From Neocallimastix lanati (nom. inval.) (taxonomy: Eukaryota > Neocallimastigomycota > Neocallimastigomycetes > Neocallimastigales > Neocallimastigaceae): DNA of 64,000 nt. A program made the translations under genes and the position numbers. The stretch covers positions 503,501 to 567,500 of the forward strand of contig JACVTC010000028.1 of assembly GCA_016946835.1 (NCBI GenBank). Direction: 5' to 3'. Shown here in pieces: positions 12,422 to 26,073 of the stretch. Below the pieces are notes generated by a model, which saw only the letters and a program-made list of their open reading frames with translations, was not told the DNA's origin and searched no databases. Position 1 is the stretch's first letter. Each line of letters starts with the position of its first letter.

Positions 12422-15198
12422 TTTGTTCTTTAATACCAACTGTTTAATAATACTCTCATAAAATCAATAAATCATTTCATAATTAATGTATTAATGTGTA
12501 TATAAAATTTAATAATTACCTTTAAAATACTCTTTATTTTAATAATGAATTTACTATTCTTGACAGTTTTTTATTTCTTTACAATAGTTTATTGCATATA
12601 TTCTTTCTTTATTTGTTTAATTATTATACCTATATTTTTTATTATTTTTAAAAAATATATATATATGTTATAAATTTTAAAATTCATAAATAAAATAAAT
12701 AAAAATTAAATAATATTTGTTCTATTAATATAATTATTTATTTTCTTTATTAAATATTTTAAAAGTATTATTATAAATGTACATTAAAGAAATAAGAAGA
12801 AGAAATAAACTTATTTATAAGAAAAAATAAGAATGCATATTTATATTTTATTTTAAATTATACTATCAATACTTTGTATTACTTATTTTTAATATACCTT
12901 ATATTCTTATTACTTCTTTTAAAATTTTGTTTATGAAAAATATTGCTATTTTATATAGTTACTTTTGAAATGTGTAATATATATAGATATAAAAGTATAT
13001 CTTTCTTATTTTTAGGTATATTATTTATTACGTAACTATTTAATAAGCTTTTTATATTACTTGAAAAAAAAAAAGAAAAGAAAAAAAAAACAGTAAAAAT
13101 ACAGTATAAATACAGTATAAAATAAAAAAAAAAAGTATAAAAGAATTATAAAAAAAAAAAAAAAAAAAGGAAAATCTATTATATATATGTAACTTTAATT
13201 TTAATTTAAACTCGTTAAAAAAAACAATTAATTTTTTTTACATATATTTATTAAATATAATATTAAAAAAAATAAAAAAATAAAAAATTATTAAAAAAAT
13301 AAGCTATTTTAATTATAAAATAATTAATAATGAAATAATGAAATTTTGATTAATTATTTTATATATATATATAATTATTTAAATATTTCAAATTAAATAG
13401 AACTTTTTAATATTATATTAATTCTATAATAATTATTTTATTTTATTTTTTTTTTATTTTTTTTTTTTAAATTGATTTATTTATTTTTATTCATTTATTT
13501 ATTTAATCGATTAAATAAAAATTAGATTAATGGATTTTTTTTATTATTATTAAAGCACTATTTAAAAAATATGTAAAAAAAAAAAAAAAAAAATTTAATA
13601 ATTAATTAATAAAATAAAAAAAATTTAATATTTTTATAAAATTAAGTATCATATAATCTATTAATAGAAAAGTTTCAGATTCTATAGTTTAGTTACATCT
13701 AGCTATAAAATTATCTATATAAATTTATTATACACTATAAAAAGTCATGTTGAAAGCTATAGTTTTATTTGAGTAACAGCACTAATATTAGTCGATCCTA
13801 TATATTCAAAATATGATATTTATTCATTTCTTTTAATGAATATAGATATTGAATTGAATTGAGATATAATCGATAAAGTATTAATGTTAATGTTAATAAT
13901 AAATAATAATATTATTATTTTAATAAATTGCTTTAATCCTTATTTCATTTTATTATTTTTTCTATTTTTTATTTTTTCTATTTTTTATTTTTTTGATGTT
14001 AATTATTTTTAATTAAAAAAGTAAACTTTTTAACAAAATTAAAATAAAAAAAAAGTATATTTTATTAAAAAAATAATATATAATGATATATAATATAATA
14101 TATAGTTATCCTTGAATTTAAATAATATTATATTTATTATTATTATAATTATAATATATGAATGAATTTAATAATTTAAATAAAAATGTGAGAAACTTTA
14201 AAGGGTTTAATAATAAAATTTTAATTAATAATTTTTATAGAATGAAAAAATAAAAAATAAAAAAAGGTTTTTTCAATTAATAAAATATTTTAGTTTTAAT
14301 TTTTTTTTATTATATATTTTTTATTATATATTTTTTATTATATATTTTTTATTTTTTTTTTTTATTTTTTATTTTATTTTAAAAAAATCTAAAAAAATTT
14401 TCATAATTATTATTACAAATACTACTACGTTAATCTATAAAAAGAGTTTAAATAATTTTAATAATAAAAATTATTTGATACAGTTAAAATAGTTTTAATT
14501 ATATTTCTGTTCATTTTTTAAAGTATTACTTTAAAAAAATATATATATTTTTTTTTTTATTTTCTAAATTAATTTTTAAATTTAATAAATTTTAAAAATT
14601 TTATTAAAATGTACTAAAATATATTTGATTTTATACTATTCATTTATATTTTAAATTTAACTCTTAAAAATAAAATAATAATAATATAAAAATATAAAAA
14701 TAACTATAGTAAAAATAAATAATAATAACTAAACTTTTCTACTGAATGTTTAAAAAAAAATGCGGATCATTGTAATGTATATTTTTTAATACCTTTAATA
14801 ATTTTATTATAATAAAAAATACTAAGAATAGAAATCTAAAAAATATTAATATGATATATTATATATTATTAATAGTAGAACCAAAATATTATTCAAGTAA
14901 AAAAATTTACTAAAGTCAATTGAGTTATTATTTTTTTTTTTGACATTATCGTTTTAATAAAACATAAAAAGTAATAAAAGTAAATCAGTAAATTTAATTG
15001 TATAAAAATTATATTGCTACCATTATGGCTTTTTATCCATTTTATTAAATTTCTTGATATGAAATTTAAATAAAGATATATATATAAAGCAATATATTAA
15101 TATATAATTTTTATTATTATTTTTATTATTATTACTTATTCCATAAATATATATATATATAATATTTAGAGTCAAATTAATTTATACTATATTCTGAA

Positions 15199-15251
<53 letters not shown>

Positions 15252-16008
15252 AATTAAAATAATCGCTAATTACATAATTAATTTTGGAACTATAATAAAA
15301 TGAATTATTAATAATTATACATATTAAATTTATAACTTTTACATTTTTGATGAATATTTAATTACTTTAAATTGAAAAAATAACTTAATATTAAATTAAC
15401 TATTTAATAATATATATATATATAATGACACTACATAAATATTCTATTATGTTCATATATATGTTATATCCTTTGACTTTTCTTTTATAATATCAAATTT
15501 TAAAAATATATAAATGCATAAATCACTCTGAACAAATATATAATATAAAATATTTTATATTTTCACGGATATTTTTTTTAAAAAAAATTTTCACCGACTT
15601 TTTTAAAAGAATTGATAGTAATATGCATTTCAATATTTCAATTTCAGAAATAATGGAAAATTAATATTAACTATTTATATATATATATCATTATTTCTAT
15701 GAAATAGTTTCAGTATTTTAATAAAAAAAAAATTTTAAAAGTATAAAAAGCTAAAATATAATTTAAAAATATAATTTAACAATATAATTTAAAAATATAA
15801 TTAAAAATATAATTTAAAGTATAATTTAAAATGTAATATAATTTAAATTTAATTAAATAAAAAGGTTTAAACCATGACTTTAAAAAAAAAAAAAAAAAAA
15901 AAAATTAATTTTAATTCCATAATAATCTTTCCTTTATTAAAATTAAAAGAAAAGGTAATAAATAAAATATATTTTAATTTATTAAAATAGGAATATATTT
16001 AGCTGTAA

Positions 16009-16047
<39 letters not shown>

Positions 16048-16132
16048 AAATAATATTGTTTTATTTTATTACTTTTTATTTTCAATAAATACTTCATATT
16101 ATATTTATTAATTTATTGATTGATGGATTAAT

Positions 16133-16163
<31 letters not shown>

Positions 16164-17271
16164 TTTTCAATATTTAATTTTATTATTAATTTTATTATTG
16201 ATTTTATTATTAACTTATTTTTTATTCTTATTATTTTTATTATTTCATTTTAAATAATCTCGATTAAATATTTAAAATCCATTTGCTCTCACTTCAAAAT
16301 TTTTACAGAAACAATTTAATTATTATTACTTCATTTTTTAAAATATATATATATATAAATTATATTAATATTATATTGATATAATTATTTCTTATTAATG
16401 TAATTTATTAATTTTATTATTATTCTCTTTGTTTTTTTCTCGGTTTTGATTATTCCTTTGATTCTATTATTATTTTTTTTTTTTTTAAGAAATGAAATTA
16501 AAATATCTATCTTTATTAAATTTTTATTAATTAATCAAATTAAGTAAATTATAAATATTAAAAACAAAAAAATTTTTTTTTTTTAAAAAACTATAAATTA
16601 GCAATTAAATATAAATAATAAACATTGTTTATTAAAATAAAAATAATAATAATAATAATAATAATAATTTTTTTTTTAATATTTAAAAATATTTTGATAT
16701 TTAATAAAGAATAAAATACTAATGAATATTCTTTTTTTATTATTATTATAAGTTACTTTGATATAATTTTCAAGCTTAATTATTTCCAAAATGTTAGAGT
16801 AGTTAATAAATTATTATTTTTATTATCATTAATTATACTAATAATAATATTTATCACTATATAATAATATACTCCGATAATATAAAAAAAAAAAAAAAAG
16901 GGAAAAAAATTTATAAATTTTGAAATTTAATTTAGTTAATTTATAAAAAAATTTAAAATTATATAATTAAAAGAATTATGTTAATTATATATATTTAGAT
17001 TTATAAGTAACATAATCATGATATTATTAATAATATACATTTATTTATTTGGTGATTTTAAATATTCTTATAAATATATATAATATTATTTTTAGTGAAA
17101 TTTTTAGAATATAAAAATGTACTTTATTTTTTTTTATTCTTTTTTTTTTTTTCCTTTGGAAATAAACTTTCTATTTAGTTAAAAAGCATAGATATGTTTA
17201 TTAAGATTATTATACTTTATGTATTTTGGATTTATATATAATTTCAATAAAATTAAAAATACCGAAATATT

Positions 17272-17334
<63 letters not shown>

Positions 17335-17393
17335 TAGAATAATAAATAAATTATTTAAAAAATAAAACATAAAATTTATTTTATTTTAACTTA

Positions 17394-17438
<45 letters not shown>

Positions 17439-18404
17439 AATACGTTTAATTTTATATTTCATAATAATCTAAACACATTTAAAATACTAATCATTACAGT
17501 ATTTTTAAAAATTCAAAAAAAAATGTTTCTATATATAGATAAAACTTTAAATTTTCAAGAAATTTAAAAAAAAAAAAGAAATGAAAAAGAAATGAAAAAG
17601 AAAAAAAACAAAGAGAAAACGAAGAAACAAAAATAAAAATAATAAAAAATAAAGTAAAAAATAAAAATAAAAATATAAAAGTTTTCAAACTATATTTATA
17701 ACTTTATTATTAACAATGGTGGTGATATTTATTATTAAATTAGTTTATTAAAATAATATATATTATGACATAATGTTATTATAAAAATACAATAGAATTA
17801 TTAATAATAAATTAATAATAATAATTAATTAATTATAATAATAATAATAATAATAATAATAGTCTTTAAATATATTTTATTTTTTTTAACATTATAATTA
17901 ATAATTTCAGAATAATAAAATTTATAGTCAATGAAATAACTTGGTTCTATTAAATTACAATTTAAAGTTATTAATATTTTTTCGTTGTTCTGAGTGAGTT
18001 TTGATTTAAAGTTATTATCATTTTTTAAAAAATTTTGGAAATTTTTTTTTTTTTTTTTTTTACAAATATATTTACATAAAAAATTTAGAGAAAATTATGT
18101 TAAATAATATTAATAAAATCAATTATCATGATAGTAATATTGTTTCAATATAGTCTCTATCTACAAATATTATATTTTATGGATAGTATAATATTTAATA
18201 TTATATTTATTTTACTTAATAATAAAAGAAAACTTATTTATATCATTTAATTTTAATATTACTTTCAAAAAAAAAAAAAAAAAAAAAAAGTATATATATA
18301 TATATATTTATATTTTATATAATAATTAATTTTTAAGAAATCAAAAATTACATTTTATTAAAATAATTTAATTATAAAAGATATTTTAAAACTTTACTTT
18401 ATCT

Positions 18405-18436
<32 letters not shown>

Positions 18437-18987
18437 CTTTTCTTTTCTTTTCTTTTTAACACCAAAACTATAAATTGATAAGCTTTTTTAAATAAAATTA
18501 ATTAAAATATTAAAATTAAAGTAATGTGAAAAAAAATAAAAATAAAAAGTATATTGAAATTTTTTATTTAATTATTTAATTATATAATGAGGTGAATAGC
18601 ATTTATATATATATATATATATATATATTATAAAAAATTCTTGAATATTATTTATATTCAATTTATCAAATATGAAATATTTTTAATAATTCCTTCATAT
18701 AAATATATATATTATATTAATTTAAAAGTATTAAAAAAGTAGATTTTATAAAAATAATAATATATTACTTCAAAGTGTATTAATAAATTTTCCCTAGCTA
18801 ATCTTGATTAAAAATTAAAAATATGAAGAATAACTTTTTCTTAAAACTAATAACAATTGGATAAATATTATTCAAGAATTAATAAAAAAAAATGGAGATT
18901 TATTTAAATATGTTTAATTTTAAATACATATATATATAATTAATTTTATTGTCATTATTAGAATTATATAGTTAAAATAGTTAAAAA

Positions 18988-19018
<31 letters not shown>

Positions 19019-19539
19019 TTTAACTATAGTTACATAATTATTATGAAAATTATTCTAAATATATACATATTTAAATAAATCTCTTATATTATTAAAATTA
19101 ACATTTTGATAATAACTGCTAAATAAAAATTCATTATTAAACATTATTAAAAATGATTTAAGAAAATATTTATTTATTTAGTTAGTTATTCTTTGTCAAT
19201 TTTATAAAAAAAAAAAATACAATAACATTTTTTTTTTTTATTTTTAAATCTTTATTTATTTATAATTTATTATATTTCTTATTAAGAGTTCTTCTCAATT
19301 TAATCTATATTCATAATATTTACTTCAACTTATTTATTAATTTTTTTTTTTTTTTTTTTCATGGTTACACATTTCAATAATAGTTAAACTTCATAACAAC
19401 AAAAATCAGTATTCATGATAGTAAATAAATGATAAAAACAACTGTAGTTGTTTTTATCTTGTGAAACAATTTTTTTTTTATATTGATTTTCCTTTTCATT
19501 ATATATATATCTATTTTTATTTTGTTATTATTATTACTT

Positions 19540-19582
<43 letters not shown>

Positions 19583-19600
19583 GTTATTTATTTAGTTATC
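10810..19600. other. AT desert, no gene seen
   Basis: About 9 kb with no exon, RNA gene or transposon protein that I can recognise. It contains long poly-A/T tracts (for example about 15200-15250, 16012-16043, 17274-17333, 17401-17435, 18409-18435), AT dinucleotide runs (18605-18629, 18994-19018), AAT runs (about 16638-16667 and 17837-17862) and TTTA runs (12340-12425, 16130-16165, 19540-19580). Open frames at 17179-17370 and 17494-17688 are homopolymer-encoded (poly-K and poly-F) and rejected. The first few hundred bases are the 5' flank of the WOPR gene. Confidence 0.6.
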
Positions 19601-19609
19601 TTCATAACA

Positions 19610-20145
19610 TGTCAAAAAATTTCCTTACAATCTGAAATTACTAAATATATCCACTTTTAAGTTTAACCATTTTCATTATTTAACGTATGACATAAAAAAT
19701 TAGGATTAGTATTATTTTCTTCTGTTAATTCACTTACATTGCCAATAAGTTCTAATAAATTTGTATTTTTAATTCTTTAAAGTACTATTATACTATTCTA
19801 ACGGTTTCTTCTAAATTATCATTATTATCATAATTATTTCTTTCACTAAAAACGGTATATCTATAATTAAGGTCTAAGTTATTCAATCTAAACTTTATTA
19901 TTAAAGAAAATATTCTATTTTTGTTTCTCTTTTTTTTGGTTTAAGAAGATAGTCTTATTCTTTTTTCTATTTTCAATTATTATTAATTGTCATAAATAGA
20001 GCATGATATATACATATTTTATTTTGTACAATTAAATAAATTCTTCACTATTTTATATAAACTTTTTGGGATATAAATTTATTACTATCTCTATATTGCT
20101 TTAAAACCCAAAGTATATAATCATCCCAAGCTTTTAAATATATCA
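19610..20145 (-). pseudogene. Faint decayed coding remnant, unrecognised
   Basis: This island is more complex than its surroundings. On the minus strand it gives short protein-like runs such as KAWDDYILWVLKQYRDSNKF near 20120-20060, NNLDLNYRYTVFSERNNYD near 19890-19830, and ELIGNVSELTEENNTNPNFL near 19755-19695. They lie in different frames and contain stops. Codon choice looks coding-like, so this is probably an old gene or transposon coding region. No family could be assigned. Confidence 0.3.
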
Positions 20146-20250
20146 TATCAATATTAAAAAATAGCTATAAAATATATTATTTTCTAAATATAAAAGTACT
20201 TTATACAAAATTTGATTATTAATTAAAAATACTCATAAGAATTATTGCAT

Positions 20251-20257
<7 letters not shown>

Positions 20258-20302
<45 letters not shown>

Positions 20303-20370
20303 GAAAATAAATAAATATTAAAAATAAAAATATATAAACTATGATTCATTTAATCTATTCTAATCAATAA

Positions 20371-20410
<40 letters not shown>
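20258..20410. repeat. Two AAT trinucleotide runs
   Basis: Clean (AAT)n runs lie at about 20258-20300 and 20371-20408, separated by roughly 70 bp of AT-rich DNA. Confidence 0.8.
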
Positions 20411-20411
<1 letters not shown>

Positions 20412-20429
20412 TAAAATAAAATAATATAA

Positions 20430-21010
20430 ATAGTAAGATATTAAATATAAATAAAATACAGATTGAATAAAAAAAAATAAAATAAAATAAATAGTAGAAT
20501 ATGAATATAATTAAAGTACATGTTGAATAAAATAAAATAAATAGTAGAATATAAATATAATTAATGTACATATTGAATAAAATAAAATAAATAGTAGAAT
20601 ATAAATATAATTAATGTACATATTGAATAAAATAAAATAAATAGAAGAATATGAATATTGAATAAGATAGTATAGATTGAATAAAGTAAAATAAAATAAA
20701 ATAAATAGTAGAATATGAATATAATTAAAGTACATTTGAATAAAATAAAATAAAATAAAATAAATAGTAGAAATATAAATGTAAATATAAATGTAAAGTA
20801 CAGATTGAATAAAATGAAATAAAATAAAATAAATAGTGAATATAAAACATGTAAATTATTAATTAAAATAAAATAAAATAAAATAAAATAAATAGTGAAT
20901 ATAAAACATGTAAATTATTAATAAAAATAAAATAAAATAGAATAAAATAAATAGTGAATATAAAACATGTAAATTATTAATAAAAATAAAATAAAATATA
21001 ATAAAATAAT
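20430..21010. repeat. Minisatellite of about 50-60 bp units
   Basis: Two related sub-arrays are present. The first (about 20450-20800) has units with AAATAGTAGAATATGAATAT, TTAA(A/T)GTACA and TTGAATAAAATAAAATAAAT. The second (about 20820-21000) has three units with AAATAGTGAATATAAAACAT followed by GTAAATTATTAA and AAAATA pentamers. Reading frames across it (20350-20735 minus) are tandem Tyr/Phe/Ile strings without gene character. Confidence 0.8.
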
Positions 21011-21533
21011 ATAAAATATAATATAAAATAAAAAAATAGAACTATAATTATTAAAATGATGTTAACATAAATAAAAATAAAAAAAAAAAAAAGTATTATG
21101 TAATTAAATTTTGTTCATTTAAATATTTATTTATATATCTATTCATTTCATTTAAGCAATTAATGAAATATGATAAAAAAAAAACATTTTTTATTTAACA
21201 TTATTAAGGATTTTAACTTATGTTTTAATTTAATTAAAGATTATTTAAATTTATCCGTCTTTTTGATGGTGGATATTCTTTTTTTTTTAATACCTTATAA
21301 TGATAAAAATTGATAGACCTATCTCCCTATTTCTCAACAGGTGATATAATCTTTATTAAATAAGGATTTAACAGACATATCAATTTGAAATTGTTCTCCC
21401 TGTACTTAACATCAACTTTCAAATAATGAACTTATAACTATCCTTATCATATCACAACAATTAAATGGAACGAAGTATTTTCATTGCAAGTTCAGTTTAA
21501 TAATGTATTAAATTAATATTACTTTATTATTAT

Positions 21534-21564
<31 letters not shown>

Positions 21565-22532
21565 GAATATTTATTTATACAATAATAATTTTTAATATTT
21601 CAAATTTCTTTTCCTCTTAATTAACATAATTAAAACTTTAAATTAACAGAATTTTTTACAATTAAGTTATTTATTATACAATTATTTATAAGATAGATAA
21701 TGTATTTAAAGCCATATAATTAATATTTAAAAAATACATAATGATTTTATATGTATAAAGCCATATATTTCATGTATAATATCAGTACATATTATTTATT
21801 ATTATATTAAACTTTATTATTAATATATTGTATATTTTTGTTAAAACTATGATAATTATATTTATAATTATATTTAAGACTAAAAAAGATATATTAAATT
21901 TAATATAAATTTATTAATGTAATAATTTTTTTTTTTTTAAATTTATGGCGTTTTATATAATAAATTATAAATAAAGTATAAAATAATTTTTGAATTTTTG
22001 TACAATTTAAAAAGTTTATTATTAATATTATTTAAATATATAATTTCAGAAATTTTTTAAATATTTGAATTTTTTATTTTTAAAATTATTATAATACTTT
22101 TATTTCTTATAAAAAAAAAAAAAATAAATAAATAAATAAATAGAAGAAATAATATAATCAAAATAAGAAATAATAGAAATAATAAATAAAATTTTTTCAG
22201 TAATATAAAAATTATTCTTGTAAGTATATATTTCTTTAATTGCATAATAAAATAACATTATATATATATATATATATTTTTTTTTATTTAAATGTATTAA
22301 TGCATTATTATTTTATAATAAAATAAAAAGTAAAAGAAAAAAAAAAAAAAAAAAGTAAATAAACTTTAATAAACTTTAATAATAGAATTTTAAATCTTAA
22401 ATTTAAAAAAAAGAAGGTGAGTTTTTATGCTATCTATCATTAATATATATTAAAAACATTTTAAATAATAGAAAATTTTAAAAATGTATATTTTTTTAAG
22501 GTATAAATTAGAATAATCATAAATATTACATT
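21011..22532. other. Intergenic, one unexplained complex patch
   Basis: Mostly AT-rich filler. Positions about 21250-21500 are of ordinary complexity (for example TGATAGACCTATCTCCCTAT and GTTCTCCCTGTACTTAACAT) but have no usable open frame or recognised family on either strand. The remainder leads into the membrane-protein gene at 22533. The open frame at 22057-22245 minus is Ile/Leu/Phe simple sequence. Confidence 0.45.
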
Positions 22533-24643
22533 ATGAGGGCGTTATCTACGATAAATAAATTACTTTTACTTTTTTTCAGCTATGGCGCTGTTGCCAAATC
22601 AGAAGGTATTTTTTTTATTTTTATTATAACTATTTTTTAAAAAAATACTGTTTATAGATATTAGGTCCGAAGAATTTTTTTTTTTTTTTATTTTATTTTT
22701 CTAATAAATGATTATAAATAATAAATATAAATATCAAATTAGATTGTACCAAATATGTTGATGAATTAGCAACTTTTTGTAGATATAATAAAAATTCTGG
22801 TGTAAATAGAATAAGAAAAATTAGATTTTTAACAGATAAAAAAACTTTAAAAAAGAATTGTGATATTTTCAAGGATATCCCTAATACGGATATTGAAGAT
22901 TGTGGTAAGTTTTTAAACTTTTTGACTTAATAAATAAAATGATAAGGGTAAATTTATTTATTTTTTATAATATTTTAAATTTATTTAATTAAAAAAATAA
23001 AATAAAATAAAATAAAATAGAGGAGGAAGAAGAAGAAAATAAAAACATAAAAATGATTGATTTCTTCCCCGACAAAACAGATGATTATAATATCTTTAAT
23101 ATTAAATCTTTAACAAAAGATGGTGAACCTTGTGAAGATTGTACAAAATGGATTTTAAATAAGGATACTATAGATATATTCCCAGAACAATCAAAGTCTA
23201 AAAAACCTTTTTCATCTTTATTAGAAATGGAAATTCAAACATTTGAAGTAATTTTTTTTTTTTATATATATACATAGATATAATGAATATAATAATATAA
23301 TACAATTAATATTAAATTATATTTTTGTATATAGAACTTAGAAAAGAAATCATATCTTTTAGTTAATTTTGCTTATTCTAATGAAAAAGTAAAGAATGGT
23401 CTCCGTATTCTTGTTAATGGTGCAGTAAAATTAGATCTTACCAATAAATCTATATCATCAGATAAAACCATTGGTTATAAATTAAAATTAAAGCCAAACA
23501 AATCATACTTAGTTCAATTAGAATATACTTATCAAGGTGATGACACAAAAGATGATTACAAAGGTGATGACATAGAAGATATTGAATTAAAGAAAGTCAA
23601 GAGACAAATGATTGATGATGATGATGACGACTCTCCTTCTGATAAATCTTTTGCACAAATTAAGGTAAATAAATAAATAAATTAACTAAACATTAATTGT
23701 TATTTAATGAATATTTATCATTTTATAATTTTTATAATTTAATTTTATTATATATATAAAATGAAAAAAGTTATTATACTTAAAGCGTGGTGATTTCTTA
23801 AAGTTCACTGGTAAAGTTAAAGGAGAACCAGATCCAATTGATGATGATGATGATGATGATGAAAAACCATCTGAAGGAGCTGATGAAGATAAACCAACTG
23901 AAGGAGCTAATGAAGATGAACCAACTGAAGGAGCTGATGAAGATGAACCAACTGAAGGAGAAGATAAAGAAGAACCTGCTGAAGGAGGTGAAGATAAAGA
24001 AGAACCAACTGAAGGAGAAGATAAAGAAGAACCAGATGAAGGAGGTGAAGATAAAGAAGAGCCAACTGAAGGAGGTGAAGATAAAGAGGAACCAGCTGAA
24101 GAAGGTGAAAATAAAGAGGAATCAACTGAAGGAGGTGAAGATAATGAAGAACCAGCTGAGGATTTACCAGGTTTTGATGATCCATTAGATTATCCAAATC
24201 AAGATAATGATGATAATATAGATAATGGTGAAGCTAATGACGATACTAATGACGATACTAATGACAGCACTGAAAATAATACTGATAATAATACTGATAA
24301 TAATACTGATAATCAAAGTGAAACAAAAGAAGAAAATGGTTCTGGTATAGGTGGTAAAGTCATTCTTATTGGTGGTATTGGTTTAGTTGCTTCTATTTTC
24401 TATTTTAGAAGTTCCGCTAGTTCTAAAGCCAAACGTCAATATGGATTAACTCAAGACAATTTAGAATTAGATGAATTAGAAAGAGGAATTGCAGATATTG
24501 AAAGAGATCTTGATTATGATGATGAGGATGGTGATCATTCTAATATTGGTTCAATGAATAATGAACTTGATGCTGATGAAGAAGCATTCTTTGAACAGAT
24601 GAGTGATGATGATGAAGGTTATGAAAACTATGGTTTCAAATAA
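22533..24643 (+). CDS. Single-pass membrane protein, acidic repeats
   Basis: Unrecognised secretory-pathway protein of 549 residues. Exons are 22533-22605, 22743-22904, 23021-23247, 23335-23664 and 23786-24643; all introns are GT..AG and the phases fit. Residues 1-24 form a signal peptide (LLLLFFSYGAVA core). Residues 25-about 155 carry paired cysteines (CTKY, FCRY, NCDI, EDC, GEPCEDC). A beta-rich stretch of about 110 residues follows, then an Asp7 run. Next come ten or so imperfect repeats of EDKEEPTEGG type, then Asn/Asp/Thr-rich linkers (NNTDNNTD). One transmembrane helix, GGKVILIGGIGLVASIFYF, precedes an acidic cytosolic tail of about 75 residues ending YENYGFK. The topology looks type I, with an acidic, possibly cation-binding or stalk-like ectodomain. 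No homologue is claimed. The Glu/Pro/Thr repeat is length-variable by nature. Confidence is high that it is a gene and low on function. Confidence 0.85.
23860..24155 (+). repeat. Coding minisatellite (EDKEEPTEG)
   Basis: This DNA repeat underlies the Glu/Pro/Thr repeats of the membrane protein. Units are about 27-36 bp, built from GAAGATAAAGAAGAACCA and ACTGAAGGA, with in-frame length changes only. The other open frames across it (for example 23838-24188 plus and 23907-24197 minus) are shadows. Confidence 0.85.
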
Positions 24644-24989
24644 TTTTTTTTTTAAAAAAAATAATAAAATAAAATAAAATATATAGAAATATATATAGAT
24701 ATATTAATAAAAATATTAATAGAATTGAGATATTAAATATATATATATTTTATATTTTTTACTTTAATTTATATTAGTATTTTTAATTAATTTTAAATGT
24801 GTTTTTTATTTTTTTTATATAATTATTATACAATCATCTCATATCTTTTAATTATTAATAATCTATGTTTACAAATATATTAAAAAAAAAAAAAAAAAAA
24901 AAATAATAATAAATAAATATTATATAGTATAAATAATTAATAATAATAATAATAATAATAACAAAGTAAATGAAAATATATATATTTAA

Positions 24990-25021
<32 letters not shown>

Positions 25022-25875
25022 GTAATCTTTATGGTTATTATTTATCTATACATAATTTTTAAAAAAAATAATATATTATTATAATATATAAATATATATT
25101 TTTAATACTATTAATTACATTTATAAGTCATAATAAATATAATAAAAAAAAATAAAAAAAAATAAAAATAAAAATAAAAAATAAAAAATAAAATAAAAAG
25201 AAATATAGAAAATTATATATTTTAATATATAATAATAATAATATAGACGAAAAAGAATGAATTATAAGAGTAAAAAAATAGGAAAGAAATAAAAAAAAAA
25301 TTCTCCTAAGGTTTTACTATTATTTTTTTATTCTAATAAAAAAAAAAAAGACATAAATAATATAAAAAATAAAGTAAAACAAAAAAAAAATAAAATAAGA
25401 AAATAAGAAAATAAGAAATAAAAAAAAAAAAAAATAAAAATAAAAATAAAAAAAAATAAAAAAAGTAAAACTAAAACTAAAAATAAAAATAAAAAATATT
25501 AATGAATTGATTTATAAATTTATTATTATTTTATTTAAAATAAAAAAAAAAAAAAATTTTTTTTTATCTAATTCATTATTATAATTATTATTATTATTAT
25601 TTTTATTATTATTTTATTTATTTTATTTTTATTTTTATTATTATTTTTATTATTATTATTCTTGTTTAATTATATTTCAATTATATAATAATAATATTAT
25701 TATTATTATTTTTTGTTTAATTATTTTTCAATTATATAATTATTACTATTATTATTATTATTAAATAATTATAGTTCACTTTTATTTCATTTTATTATAT
25801 TCTCTTTTTTTTTTTTTTTTTTTTTAGTGGACACTACCTTTAATTTATAGAGGTTCATTTCCATATTTAATTTCC

Positions 25876-25915
<40 letters not shown>

Positions 25916-26033
25916 GATAAAAATTATTTAAATTCATTTCAATATTACCATAATTACTTAATACTTTTAAAAAAAAAATAAAATAAAATAAATAAATAAA
26001 TAAATAAAGATTAAAGTTTGCAATAATTGCGGC

Positions 26034-26073
<40 letters not shown>

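Noticed and set aside
17179-17370. Lys-rich open frame in the AT desert (likewise 33369-33584 and 62054-62469)
   Set aside because: Encoded by homopolymer or trinucleotide microsatellite; no protein character.
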